DNA of 64,000 nucleotides. It comes from Vigna angularis (Eukaryota; Streptophyta; Magnoliopsida; Fabales; Fabaceae). A program made the position numbers and the translations under genes. The DNA is taken from assembly GCF_016808095.1 (NCBI RefSeq), contig NC_068974.1, positions 26,768,825 through 26,832,824 of the forward strand, in the 5' to 3' direction. Below the pieces are notes generated by a model that did not search any database, had not been told where the DNA came from, and saw only the letters and a program-made list of their open reading frames with translations. Of the stretch, positions 33,759-46,656 are shown piece by piece; positions within the stretch are counted from its first letter, which is position 1, and every line of letters starts with the position of its first letter.

Positions 33759-34379
33759 CATCTCTTGGACTATTCACTGCTAGAGTTTCATCAAGCAGGT
33801 TCTTCAACCGGTAGAAACAACTAACAACAGTGACTTCATTCCTATCTATCTTGAGATCTGCAAGGTTTATAGTCTCCCATTTCTATGCAAGGTAATTGTA
33901 CTCAAAAGGAACATTGAACTTCTTGTAGTAGTTTGCCAAACCCCACACTGTCTCCTCAACCCTTTCCGCAGGTCGAAATCTTGGCCGAGGAAGATAAATT
34001 CTTGTTATACTTAGCCGAGTAAGTCATTTGCATTCCTTTGGTCAAAGGTTGTTATTGCTTGTGCACATTGAGTTAGAAGGGTCCATAAATCTACAAATGT
34101 ACCTACTTTGGTAGACCCTTTCTTTGAACGTGAGTGTGCTCCCTTTCCATTGGACCCTCCTAAATCAACACCCTGTGATGGTTCAAAAGAACATCCACTT
34201 CTTCCAATTTAACAAAGCAACACCTCATCTAAGATCTATGGTGACTCTGACTCGCTAGAAAAGACAGTTGAAATCTTGCCGCCTCTTCTTCCATCTTGTT
34301 TACGACCAGCATCATCATTCAGCTCATGGCTTCTCTTTTCTCTAGATGCTAAAGTTGAACGACCCTCTTCCACCATAAA
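33759..34379 (-). pseudogene. Captured GRAS (SCL14-type) transcription-factor fragment
   Basis: On the minus strand: EEGRSTLASREKRSHELND, LDEVLLC, then GSNGKGAHSRSKKGSTKVG and VDLWTLLTQCAQAITTFDQR, ending NANDLLG and a stop. After a shift it reads PRFRPAERVEETVWGLANYY, KKFNVPFEYNYLA, a stop, KWETINLADLKIDRNEVTVV and RLKNLLDETLAVNSPRDGV. These are the linker, leucine-rich-region start (LLTQCAQA) and the PFYRE-side blocks of SCARECROW-like 14-group GRAS proteins. The middle of the GRAS domain, including VHIID, is missing, so a deletion or a two-exon capture joined the parts. Several stops; not functional. Confidence 0.82.
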
Positions 34380-34831
34380 CGACTTCGTATGAGATTGAAA
34401 GAGATTTCAGGTTCCATCACGAACCCTAAATACATCAACTACATCGGGGCAATAAACTAGATGGGCTTGCTATGGTGAGAAAGAAGAGTCAAATTCACCT
34501 ACGTCGACGATGGAGACGGAGCGGGAGATGTTGGTGCCATTCTGATCGGTGTAGAGGGAGACAATTTGCTAGCCGGAGACAGAGGGAGAAGGAGGGAGAG
34601 AAGCTCGGCGTGAAGATGCAGGGAAGGATTGACACGTTTCAGAAAAAGGAAAAATAATGTGGCACAATGTTAGTCACCTAAGAAAACAATTAACACCGTT
34701 AGTCATGGAGGACTAAAAATTATAGTTTCCTTAAGGAAAAATATCAAAGTGAAGCAAAGTTTAGAAGAGGGACGAAAACAAAAAACGCTTGATACTTGAG
34801 GGACTAAAAACATATTTAACCCTAAATTTAA

Positions 34832-35193
34832 CTAAAGAAGATGAGTCTGAAACAATTTATGTATAAAAGTGAGAAGAAATTTTCAAATAGACTTTTCATT
34901 TTAAAAAATATGAGTTTTTAGATAAAAAATAATTTACAATATCACATAAGAGGAACAATTTCATAAAATATAAATTAATATAACATTAACTTAAATAAAT
35001 ATAAATAATAAAAGTAAATAAGATTAATGTGATACTAATTTTATTTATTTTAATAATGTTATCACTAATATGACATTAACATATTAGTAATGATTTATGG
35101 CTAAGCCAATCTTATTTGCTCACAACATTAAATGGACTTTATTAGCATTGATTAACACAAATATTTTTTAATTATAGGTTAAGAATAATTAAC
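34832..35193. other. AT-rich spacer, no gene seen
   Basis: No frame or repeat of note. Confidence 0.5.
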
Positions 35194-35196
35194 ATT

Positions 35197-36485
35197 CACT
35201 AGGGCAAAAACAACATTTAAACTCGCACAATAGGCATCAATTTAAGAGAAATCGAAGCCTATATGAACGCGGTTGCATTTCTGTAGTTTTGCCGAACTTA
35301 TCTATCTTGATTCAAGGGGAAGCGAGGCATATATGCCATATTATCTCGGTTAAAATATACACCGAGGTAGTATGTCCTATACTGAACTAATAGGTCTGAT
35401 TATTAAACGTTCCATTTATTTTTGTTCGAACCCTACGACTTCGGTTCATTCAGAACCGGTGTGAAAAGGCTTTTCTACCTTGGGTCTTGGTAGAACCAAG
35501 GCGTATAGGCATTTCAGAATTTTTTTTTAGGAATATAGGCATCAGTTACCTTGTTAACCGAGGCATATAGTAGTCTACTGCCTCGGGTAATGATAGAACC
35601 GAGGTAGTATCGCTTTAAATAACTGTCCAGGTTAAAAATTTTACCCTACTGTTCGTGTTCTTCTTCCTCGCACTCGTGCATCTTCCTGGTGCAACCTTCT
35701 CTACAGCGCTTCTTCCCTGGCGCAACCTTCTCTACAATGGCAAAGCTTTTCTTTCGCTGGTGGTCCAAGGTCCGTCACGCGTTAATGCCTTTGCCTCCAT
35801 TGCTCTCGCGGTGGCGCATGGGTCGTTCTTCTTCTTCTTCTTTTCCGTTTTGGGTTCGTCTTTGGAAATAGAGGGAAGGCTATCTTCTTCCCTTCTTTCT
35901 TTTTGGGTTCAGACGCGATTTCTGTAGGGAGAGGCGGCTGGCGCGACTTCTTCTGTGCAGCATGACGGTCCCTGTTCGTGAAGGTGGTAGCAGTGGTGTC
36001 TCGCGATTTAGGGTTTCGATTTTGGGGCTTTTACACGACACTTTGGGAGGCGCGACTCAGGCATGATCTCGCCTTCATTGGCGGTGGCTGGCGGCTAGCG
36101 TTGGATCTCGCCTTCGTAGGGGATCGTCCTTAGCGCAGCAAAGGCCCAACAATGGAGCGACAAAGGTGTGATGATGGCGCGGCGGTAGTGCGACGAGGGC
36201 TTCTACGGTTTTGATTCATGGTGCAATCCTTCTCCTCTTCTAATTTTGAATTTAGGGTTTGCTAAAAGCCCTCTATGGACTGGCGAAAAAGAAAACAAAA
36301 AGTAAAATCCACTCTACTACCTCAGTTCAGGTCCCAACCGAGGTAGTAGAGTCCGAGATATTGCCTCGGTTCACAACCGAGGCAAAAAGGGATAGACTTT
36401 TTGCCTCGCCTGTATATGCCTTGATTGAGGAACCACTGCCTATGGATAAAAATAACTATTGTCGTTTTTCCTGATTGCACTAGTG
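35197..36485. mobile_element. CACTA element (GCCTCGGTT family) with a GC-rich interior
   Basis: Ends CACTAGGGCAAAAACAAC and TGATTGCACTAGTG, TSD ATT (35194-35196, 36486-36488). Subterminal TGCCTCGG/AACCGAGGTAGTA motifs lie on both sides. The middle (about 35650-36240) is GC-richer than the flanks, has CTTCCTGG.GCAACCTTCTCTAC twice, and gives open frames without recognised domains (for example 35655-35927). It may be a captured 5' region of a host gene, but no family is identified. Confidence 0.88.
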
Positions 36486-36488
36486 ATT

Positions 36489-37610
36489 TTTCAAACTTAC
36501 TTAAGTTTATCAACCATTAAATCATTTAAAATAATTAACTCTTTATATTGATCTTTTTGTCTCATATTGATAATATTACAATTTAGTCGATATTGATATT
36601 TAAAAACTAATTTGATATTTTCTTATAGTAGTTAAGTAAATTAGTTATAATAATGTAAATTTTTTTTAGTATTGAACGAAAATATGGTGCATTTTACTTT
36701 TTCTTAAGTAAATTGTATATACATTTGCCAAATATTAGATCCATTTTATTATAAGTAAATCAATAGATTTGTTAATAAAAAGGACAATTTCAAATGAAAA
36801 TCTCAAGTGAATTTTTCTTTGATGTCAAATTGTGACATAAGCATAAATGTTCAAAATGTGAAACACAACTCAGTGATGTATTTAAATCTTATTAATGATG
36901 TATTTTAAAGGTACATAGTGCAAAATAAATATTCAAAATAGTCTTATAGATCCCAGTTTTAAGAAGAAAAAAAATCTTTCAAAATACAGTGATACCTTTG
37001 AAAATATTTGTATAATTATAGGCTTCAATTCTATAAAGAATCGAAACTTATTCTTCTTCCTAAAGTTAAATATTTAGAAAAGTTACTTTTACCTCCTAGA
37101 ACATTTTTTTTACTCCCCAGCTATGAACTCTTTGTTTCCCCTTATTCTCTTCTTGATTTATCTTTTGGTTTATCTCTTTCGTTTGCTTTCTTCATTCACA
37201 ATAGTTCATTCATTTCAAGGTTATTTCATTTGTAGATTCTCATCACCATATTTAAAGATATCTATATTGTTCGTTGTTCAGGTTCATTGTATTTATTTGT
37301 TTGTTCGTCATTTGTTTACCATTTAAAGAGCTCTCATGTTTGAGCGTTCTTTCAAAATGAATTGTTTAAGACTATGATTTTAGGTTTCATCTCCTATTCT
37401 AAAATCTAGAAATGATATGTTTGATTTATTTCTTTTTGTATATGTATCATAAAAATTACATGAAAATTTATATGTCTGTACTAATTCTTAATTTTTACAC
37501 ATATGGCTTATTTCAGTTGATATTAAATTTTGGTTTAATTTTTCAGGTTGTTTAATACAGTGTGAGAGGTACTCAATGAAAATACTTTTTTCTAAATACC
37601 ACAATAACCT
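36489..37610. other. AT-rich DNA with a possible CACTA-type remnant at the right
   Basis: Around 37018-37050 a TAGGCTTCAATTCTATAAAG hairpin-like motif resembles CACTA subterminal repeats. Similar motifs (GGCTTCAATTTTAGAG, GGTTCGAGAACCG) appear at 39420-39540 beyond the MULE, and a possible ..CAGTAGTG end at 39575-39589. This could be one old CACTA split by the MULE, but its left terminus was not found. Confidence 0.3.
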
Positions 37611-37619
37611 TTAGTTGTT

Positions 37620-39353
37620 GGTTTAATGTCTCATTAGGTTCCTATTTTTGTTCAAAATGTCAAATAGGTCTCTGTCTTGTTCGGCGCCTCAATTGGGTCC
37701 TTATTTTTGTAAAATTGACTCAAATAAAGGATTTTCGTCAAATTGATCAAACGCCGTGAGTGAGGATAGTACGTGGCATGGTGATAGTGTAGATTTAATG
37801 TATGTGGCATTAAAAGCGTGGTTTAATTTTTTTTTTTAATTTTTGAATTTAAAAAATGATATGTACATAGTGGTAATATAATTTTAGTAAGGACAAAGTA
37901 GGGAAATCGAATTAAATGAAGTGCTGAAAGCCCCATTCTTCTCTGCAATTTGGAACTTGAAATGAAATTGGGGGAAGTTGAGTTTTAGGGTTCGTGGGAG
38001 AAATTGAACCAATTTTTCTTTGATTTTAGACTTCTCATGAAAACAAATGGGCAAGAGAAATTTCTAGAGGAAGAAGATCCAAAATACAAGCCTTTCATTC
38101 CGTTTGGGTGGTAAAGCCTCAGCACGAACAATTGAAGAAACATCCCGTCCAAAGCGAAAGCACAAAGAAACTGATAAAGAAATGAAGAATTTTGATTCTA
38201 AGCCAAAAAATATTGCGTCACATAGATCTTCTGAAAATCTTGTCTTTGGATCCAATGTAACTACATTTAGCTTTCAAGCAACACCTAAGGTAGTTCTCAA
38301 AAGTAGCAATTTTATTGATAGACAGAAATGGCAAAAAAAATCTATAATTTGTTTACATGATTTTTGTATGCATTTTCTCTTCAGAAGTCCATCTAACCAT
38401 TTTTTCTTTGTTTTTAGTTTTCTCTAGGAAACAAAAGTCAAGAGAAATCCCAAAAGGAAGAACAGCTAAAGTTCAAGCTTTTCACGGGAAAGAAGAATAC
38501 ATTAATGGATTGATCCTTATTGTCTAATTTTGTCTTGTTTCCTTTTGATAAACGGAATATTACTTGAACCAACATTGGCTATTCTTAGCATTTCTATGTG
38601 GATAATAATCACACATATATGTAATTTATGGATTTTTGGAAGCATGGTTCTGAGAGTTTTCGTCTTTCTTCAAACATACTACCTTTGCCTATTGTTTGAA
38701 ATAAATATATAAAATTCTCCAACAACATTAATCAATATCAAACCACCAGACACCACAAGTTCTCAGAACTTGGAAGTATAAGTTAAGCTACTACTGATGT
38801 CTCAATCGAAACCTTTCTAGAACAGTCCACACTTTCAGGCTTCTCATCGCTTTCCCACAGTTCTGGAAATGCCTATTTCATATTATGGATGCTCTCTAAG
38901 GCATGATCCATTCCCGTAGTTCGAACAGAATTTCCCATGAACCCTAAAACTTAACTTCCCCCCATTTCATTTCGAGTTCCAAATTGAAGAGAAGAATGGA
39001 GCTTTCAACACTTCGAGTTCCAAATTGCAGAGAAGAATGAGGCTTTCAGCACTTCATTTAATTGGATTTCCTTACTTTGCCCTTACTGAAATTATATTAC
39101 CACTCTGTACACATAATTTTTTAATTCAAAAATTAAAAAAATAAAATTGAACCACGTTTTTAATGCCACGTACATTAAATCTACACTGTCACCATGTCAC
39201 GTACTACCTTCATTCACGACATTTGATCAATTTGACGGAAAGCCTTTATTTGAGTCAATTTTATAAAAATAAGGACCCAATTGAAACGTCGAACAAGACG
39301 ATGACCTATTTGAGATTCTGAACGAAAATAGGGACCTAACGAGACATTAAACC
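37620..39353. mobile_element. Long-TIR MULE (GGTTTAATGTC family) with an unidentified coding piece
   Basis: Ends GGTTTAATGTCTCATTAGG and (revcomp) GGTTTAATGTCTCGTTAGG, TSD TTAGTTGTT (37611-37619, 39354-39362). Inverted repeats extend about 390 bp each side, to a GGTTCGTGGG / CATGAACCC pair. The right arm has a 41-bp internal duplication (TTCGAGTTCCAAATTG twice, 38972 and 39018). The unique middle (about 38010-38930) contains the frame at 38104-38427. A second element of this family is at 48375-50830. Confidence 0.9.
38104..38427 (+). pseudogene. Possible captured coding fragment, unidentified
   Basis: An open frame in the MULE middle reads a basic, charged segment (SRPKRKHKETDKEMKNFDSK) and then SSENLVFGSNVTTFSFQATP before an AT-rich, intron-like tail. 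The charge pattern and codon use look more like real coding sequence than the surroundings, but I do not recognise the family. A short block just before it (GQEKFLEEEDPKYKPF) resembles one about 400 bp downstream (SQEKSQKEEQLKFKLF), suggesting an exon-level repeat in the donor gene. Confidence 0.35.
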
Positions 39354-39362
39354 TTAGTTGTT

Positions 39363-41076
39363 TTTCATAACCAAAGTCTATTCTTTTATTTATTTATTTA
39401 TTTTTATAATATTTTATCATTTTAGGCTTCAATTTTAGAGATAACTGAAATCTAATGTTAAATTTATACTTTAATTCAAAATTGAAGCGAAAAAACCTTA
39501 CCTTTATACTTTGTCTTGTTTTGGTTCGAGAACCGAAATACAATGTTAAAAATAAATAGTGTCAAAATCTTTGCATACAGTAGTGGTAACACCATCAATA
39601 GTCTAAGAAAAAGTTTATAATTTTTTTGTAATGGTTCAAATGAAAAAAAGAAAAAATTCTTTCTATAACCTTTTTAAGAAAATAAAATTCAAGCATATTT
39701 CAATCTCACAAAAGATTAGATTTGCACCCTTATTTATAGAAACAATATAAGATCTTCGCCAAGAACAAGCTGATATATGAAAGTTAAGTTTTCATGAGAA
39801 TTTATAAAATCTTCGCCAAATATTGAACAAGCTTATATATGAAAATTAAGTTTTAATGAGAATTTATAAAATCTCTATCAAAATGATGACTCCATGGAGA
39901 TGGCAAATTTTTTAATAATTAAATGATATGTTACTCTAGTATAAATAGTATATGGTGACCTAATAATATCATAAGTACCGATTTTATTATTTTAAAATAG
40001 GTTTAATTGGTCTTTTGATTATCATATTTCTTTGTATAGTTGAATTAGTTCCTTTAGTTTTTTTTTTCAATGTTTTTTTTTTCTCAAATGATTCAATTTG
40101 GTCTTTCCATTATATTTATCTTAACATTGTATTTGTACATGTCTTATTAATATTTTCATTTATTTATTTTTTTATTTAAAAAAAATTATCACATGTCAAA
40201 TTAGGCTTTTGTCACATGATTAGGATCACAAAAATATTCGTATTCACGGATATTATTGGATAAAATCCTTAATAGATAGTTAGTACCCACGGATAAAATT
40301 CACAATGGATAGTTGGTATCCACAAATAATTATTACCTACGAATAACACGTTACGGGTATTTTAATACTTACTTATAAACGGACAAAGTACAGATATTAT
40401 ACTACTTGTACCCATGAATACTTGCTACAAGCAAAAAATAAAAAAAAAATAATTGATATTTTATCAAGTTAAATTTAATTATAATTAAAATTAATTTATA
40501 TTTTATAAATTTAATTAAAATTAAATTTTAATTTATATTATATTTTATATTTTTTATGTAATTTTATTTAAATTTTGTTTTAAAAATTTATCAAATATAT
40601 TTACTTATTAGGTTTAAAATATTCGCAGTTATTTTTTAAATAGATATTTATATAAATAGCACTCAATGAATTGTTTTGTTACATGTCCGATAACAAATAG
40701 ATACTCGTTGTTATCCTTATACATGATAATGGTAGTGGTAAGTGTGAGAGTGTCATTATTATCCTACGAAAATGTCTTTTATTCCATTAAACTATTAATA
40801 TAAGTGTACTTGTACTTTTTATCACAACTAAAATACGAAAAGAAAAATTGAATAAGAGAATCTGACTCCAGATGTTTTAAAGCAGTAGAAAACGAAACTG
40901 AGTGAAACACATGATTTATTGGGAAATTTAATTGTAACGTACTCTCAAGTTTGGAAGTATCAATTTTTTCAAAGTTTTGTCTAATAAAGCTTCATCAAAC
41001 ACAGCCGACCGTGAGGTCACCGTGAACACATGCACACACATGCTACATCAGAATGACATGCAGTACTGAATTCTGA
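39363..41076. other. AT-rich DNA with small repeats
   Basis: A unit of about 60 bp (CTTCGCCAA...TTTATAAAAT) is tandemly duplicated at 39754-39810 and 39811-39874. 40230-40740 has repeated CACGGATA/ATGGATAGTTGGTA blocks like those of plant MITEs with GGGTACCC-type interiors. No gene seen. Confidence 0.4.
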
Positions 41077-44000
41077 ATGCAGCCATGGGGCCAAACCTCA
41101 AATATTGAAACACATTTCGAATCAGCTTTATTTCTTCCTTTTTCATCAACGTCGTGTCTTTTCAATGAATCATGGCTATGGATACACTTACGTATACCTT
41201 CCTACACTCCACCATTTCTACAACTCAAACTTTACGTGTTTGCTTCTCAATCATCCACTTCCTCCTCAGATTTGTGGCCTGCAGCAAACCAGGACCAAGA
41301 CTTGGTCATTTTAACATTTAATTCAGTGTTTATGTTGAATAAAGAAGATGCTTGGATTGTGAAAGATTTGAAAGAATTCACTCATAATGTGATTATGTTG
41401 AATTCAGTTATAAACCATTAGAAATTGCACGTGAATTAGAGATAAGATCAATTCATAGTTTATAAGTGAATGCAAACTTTATTTTATAAATTGATTTTGT
41501 GGGATTGAGTTAGACTTAAAGTCTATTATTAGGACAGTATATCACTAACCAGATCTGAGTTCAATCATATAATAGATTGACACCACTCTTTATCCAGAAT
41601 TTTAAGATAATAGATTAATGTATCTTTGGATAAAAAGAGATGCGCAGAAAGTTAATTATAACAGTTGTTTGTGTTATTTGTAATCATAAGCTCCTGAAGT
41701 GCTTGCTTATTGTGTAAAATGAGTAAATAAATAAGCTTATGTACTGTTCTTTAAAGCGATTTCATTAACCATGCTGCTCACTGCTCCAAGGCCAAATTTA
41801 TAAGAATAAAATTATGAGGATTTCCAATTTTTCATAACCCATGTCATTTATGTTTAATAAACACTAACATACAATTAAATACAATAAAATAAAAAGACTG
41901 ATTAAATATAAGAAAATAAAATTAAGATATTTTTTATATTATTTTCCTCACATGTTCAAATTATAGTCTATTTTCAATAGTAAATATAAATATATTGTTT
42001 GTACTCATTTAATACCATTTTGTTTCAAAAAAGGTAATTCTTTTTGTCTCACTTAAATATTAGTCGTATATTTCTATTACATGAACTTTTTATTGCTTCT
42101 TATGCAATTTCTTTTTCATACGCCAATGATGTTTGAAATATAAGAATTTGAATAATTATATCTTGTTTCTTTTTCAAGTTCTTAAATTATAATTGGTTTA
42201 AGCTGTAAATTTTAAGTTTAATTTAATTATATGTAAGATAAATTTTAATTAAGATAGATTTTAAATAACTCTAATACTATTTTAATAAGTGAATTTTAAA
42301 TATAACTTAATCCTACATAATTGATTTGTAAAATAAAGTTTTCATCTACTTGTATTATAAATTTTTTTTTATATCTAGTTATTATAAGATTTCTAATATA
42401 AAAAGTTTTTTTTTAAATATTTTGGTATGAAAATTCTTTGTAGAATATAAAATCAAATATTAACTATTAAGTGGTTTTTTATAGTCAGATTCTTACTATA
42501 TGACCTATTTATCGTAGATATACCATGTTTAAGTTTGTCAAAATTATTGATCATGATGTTACTAAAAAGGTGACTATAAGATGAGTGTTTATTATATATT
42601 TTTTAAATATTCAATTCGATCTAAAATATATTAAATTCAGTTTTTTTAAATTAAATGATGAATTTTGTATATTAAATAATAATAATAATAATAACATAGT
42701 TATCATTTACTTTAATTTATTATTTTATTAAATAAATGTGTATTTTAGAAATATTTTGAAATAAAAAATTTAACAATTTCTTTTCAAAACTGACTCAAGA
42801 CCCAATTAATCTAATCCTACATAGGGTAAATTAAGTTTAATAAGAACACACAAAAAATCAACCAACTCCAAGATATTTTTATTGAGTCATACATTTGTCT
42901 TCTGAGTCCTGTAGATTCCCATTGAAATCAAACCCAATAGACAATTTTATTAAATGAATCACAAAAATTATTTTGTATTACAACTGTAATATAAAATGAT
43001 ATATTAAATATTTTAATATGATGATAATATGTGTGATAAATTTAATCTAACATATATTTTTATTTAAACAAATCACTTCACATGGTGCAGCTACTATGAA
43101 AAGTTTGATTTGTTAAAGCACTGGTATAAATAAATTATATAAATATTATTAAAATAAATTATAAATATATCTATCTTGAATTTTATTTTATGTATATATA
43201 ATCCAATTTTCATAACACTGGTTTTATGTTTTGTAGTTTTAAAGGTTTTTGCGCAGTGGTTTTTGATGAAAACCTGGATTGGTTTCCTATTAGCAAGTAC
43301 TGTGGGCCAAGTGGCCCAATTATCCAAGAAACATTTTGGGTCCTTATCTTGTGCCCCACGAATTAACAAGAATCGGTGTTCCAATAAATACGATGCCGAC
43401 AGAATCTCCTTGTATACGTATTTCTATACGCAACCGTACAAACTATTTCTCACCACAAAAATCTCCATGCAACATTTCCATTCACCAAACACAATCTCTT
43501 CTTCTCCATATCTACCAACACAACGTAGATTCTTTTAAGTATCGTCATAATGCTTTTTCTTTTCTTTTCACGGATTTTATCTATCTCATTTTCTTTATAT
43601 AATTATTGCCCATTTGAAAACTTTTCTCATAAAATAATGATTAATGATACAAAGTAAGTTCAGAGCATTTTTAATATGATGTTCTTAGCCAAATATCTTA
43701 AATTTAAAACGTGAACATTATAATATTTTTGGTGAAAAATGATAGATTCTTGATTGGTTGGTTAGTGCGCCTCCATATTCACTATGATTTCCGTTAAAAA
43801 TAATTGGTAATCTGTGTACGCACGCAACTTCTCCCTCAACATTTAAGTCTTCAATCATTCGACTGTTCAACTCTGATAATTTATATATCACACTTTATCG
43901 TGTATTGCCCCTTTATGGAAATCTGAAAGCTAAACCCATCCCTCATATCACTGAACCTCAACAAAACACGTTCCCAAAATTTGTTCACTGCTTTGCCATA

Positions 44001-44354
44001 CCTATATCATAGATATTTTATATATCACTGGAATGTGCTCCAACTGTAAGAAGTAGTAAATCAAAATTTAATATTGTTGAATCAGAATGAAACGTATGTG
44101 ATACAAATATAAATGTGTTATTGTTGATTTTGGAATGGAAAACTTTATCACGATTTTGTTATTGTACTATAGTCCTCTAATGATCGAATGGTTGACGTTC
44201 TTATTGAGGCCAATATTTTTATCTTTGCTTCCTTTCTACAAATCGAACAATTATTCTAAAGATTGAGTAATTCATTGATCAAACACATATTAAATGATCA
44301 CATTGAAATAAGCATATTTTAAGGTAAAACATATTTATCAACTTTTGAATCGTG
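41077..44354. other. Intergenic DNA, weak ORFs only
   Basis: Overlapping frames at 41077-41421 and 43176-43602 show no recognisable domain and no splice context. A dispersed repeat (TTTATAAATTGATTTTGTGG, then GAGTTAGACTTAAAGTC) at 41457-41525 has an inverted, diverged partner at about 42285-42362. Confidence 0.4.
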
Positions 44355-44359
44355 ATTAG

Positions 44360-46651
44360 TGTAAGAACTGAGAATTTTAAAGATTTTGAAATAGACAGGT
44401 GTGTGGAAATAATGAGACAGAACGATTTATATTAAAATAATATTACTATATAAACGAAAGTTTCAAATGTTCGTCCCATTTTCTGATACAACCATTTCTC
44501 TCCAAATCCTCTTCTCTCTTCTTTTCTCCTCCTTCTCTCTAAAAATCTCTCATCTTACTTCATCTGATTTTCAATCAGACCGAGCTTAAGTAATCTTGGA
44601 GTCAAAAACATCCTTTTTCACCAATCAAAGTCTTGTTTAGAGCTGCTAAGTCTCAATTTCTTGAGCTCTTGTGAGATTCCGAAACTTTTTGACACATGCA
44701 AGCCAAGTTTCTGGTTGTATGTGTTCATCAGCTACCTCTTCCCATTTCCGATCACATTTCTTGTATTTTGGTGGTCTATCCTCATCAATTGATGAGTTAT
44801 AGGTTCCTAAGATTTTGGTGTGGTGAACAAATTTCTATTGTGTTGAGTTGTTCAGTCTAGTTAAAAGGTAATGGAAGCTAGTTAATTTAATTGTTTGGTT
44901 GATGATGTATGAAAACGTTGTTGGATGGTTTTGCATGTGGGTGAAATTGAATGTTTGGATGTTCGACATTGTTTGTTTGACATGTTAAATGTTGTGATAG
45001 TTGAGTTGTAGATTATACAGACCTTGGAGTGAATTATGGGTTGAGAAAAATATTCAGTTTTGGTAAATTCTAGTATGTATTTCATTCTGCAGAAGTTGTG
45101 CAGAATTATGCAGAAAGTCGAGCGTTCGTTGTTGACTGCTCGGTCAGGTTTAGGTACTTGGTCTTAGCGGTATTCAGTTTCGTAGTAGTATTCGGTTTGA
45201 TATTAGCATTCGTTATTAGTCGTACTCGGTTTTGTATTAGCGTTCGATTTAGTAGGACTAGGTTTCCTATAAGTGTAGGGTTTTGTTTCCCGTTCGGTCT
45301 TAGTAGTGTTCGGTTTTGTATTCGTGTTTGGTCTTAAAAGTGCTTGGTGTTATATTAGTGTTCAGTTTGAGTAGTGCGCAGTGTTGTTTTAACGTTAAGT
45401 TTTAGTAGTCTTCGGTTTAGTCATAACGTTCGGTTTCGTACTAGTATTCGATTTAACTATAGAGTTCGGCCTTTTATGGGACTTACCTGTTAATGATCGT
45501 TCGGTAATGCTTTAGGATCGGTCTTATATTAGTATTCGGTTTAAGTTTTTAGTGTTCTATCTAAGTTAAAAAATGTTCGATTGTGTAAGTGTTCGACCTT
45601 TCAACTACAGTAGGCTCATGTTTTTTAGCCTTATTCGTTAAATGACTGATCGGTCATGTTCACATGTTGTGATTGTTTTTTTCCGTTCGGTCTCAATCAT
45701 AAGTTATGTTGTTATGTTCCGTTCGGTAGTACTCACGGGTTGTGCTGTTGTATGTTCGGTTTTCTTCGACGAAATGCTATTATGTTTTTAAATATTGATT
45801 TCATTGTTGGTTCGGATTGATTATTAGAGTTGTATTGATCTACCTTGTATGAGAAATTGTATTAAAATTCAAATAAAGTATGATGTTCCAACTGGTATGA
45901 AAGAGAATTCCAAGGAGGAATGTCTTGGTGATTGGTTAATAAAGGTGGTGGTATAGTATGAATATGGACAGCGAAACTCACGGCGTTCATCCTGACATTC
46001 TAATGATTACCAAGTCTCAAGTAGAGATGGGTAAGTCATGTTGTGAGAATAACAGGAGACCTTAGCCGAGGGGGAGGGGGGGGGGGGGTCCTACGGTGAG
46101 GGATAACGGGTTAACCTCGTGTGGCAATTGATGGGTTTCCAGTTACTACACCCACGAGTGCATGAACGACCAAAGCTACATATTCATACTAGTCCAGACG
46201 GTCGGTTAAAGTGGTCGGTCAATATGTGTTTATTTGTTTTTCTACATGTGTTGAATTACTTTATCTGTTTTGTGTGTTTGGATTGTATGTTCATATGATT
46301 ACTAAATTACACTAGCTTACCCTTCTTTCTGTCTTTCTATGTTACCCGTTCGACATTTCTCCTTTGCAATAATCATCCGGTGATGGTGAGTGTTCGGTGG
46401 AGCAGACTCTGGATGGAAAGGATCCAACTGCTTAGACTAGGACCGATTGGTTAGGTGAATATTTTGTAGGGACCGATTAGTAATGTTTATAGTTTTGTTC
46501 TTTAGGCAGAATTTTGTAAAGTTTTAATTTTATGGTTATTTTTGGATAACTGTACTGTTAATACTTTATTATATAGTAGATAACCGTTCTATTTTATTAT
46601 TTTATGTGATGACTCTATTATATAGTTTATATTATATTTTGAGATATTACA
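44360..46651 (+). mobile_element. Solo LTR C (diverged, GTTCG-rich family)
   Basis: TGTAAGAACTGAG ... TTTTGAGATATTACA, 2292 bp, flanked by ATTAG (44355-44359) and ATTAA (46652-46656), a TSD with one change. Shares the AAAG|GTAATGGAAGCTAGTT donor-like site (44868), CAGACGGTCGG at about 46196 and GCAATAATCATCCGG at about 46366. The acidic frame of copies A, B and D is not kept. 45100-45790 is a degenerate array of TAGT.TTCGGTTT units. A G run of 9-10 with neighbours lies near 46070-46088. It is the oldest of the four by divergence. Confidence 0.78.
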
Positions 46652-46656
46652 ATTAA

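Larger units (their letters stand above)
32870..34822. mobile_element. Pack-MULE carrying NB-ARC and GRAS gene fragments
   Basis: Ends GGGTTAAATATGTTTTTAG and (revcomp) GGGTTAAATATGTTTTTAG are identical over 19 bp, and the inverted repeats continue, diverged, for about 180 bp. TSD TAAATTTAA (32861-32869, 34823-34831) is 9 bp. Between the repeats are at least two unrelated gene pieces on opposite strands that abut near 33755. A GC-richer segment (33100-33350) and another near the right end (34460-34620) are unrecognised. No transposase. The layout fits Pack-MULEs, which pick up host exons from several loci. Confidence 0.92.

Noticed and set aside
41077..41421. 114-codon ORF as a gene
   Set aside because: No domain, no conserved motif, no splice or promoter context recognised.
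43094..43602. Overlapping ORFs on both strands near 43.2 kb
   Set aside because: AT-rich, mutually overlapping and without recognisable protein features.
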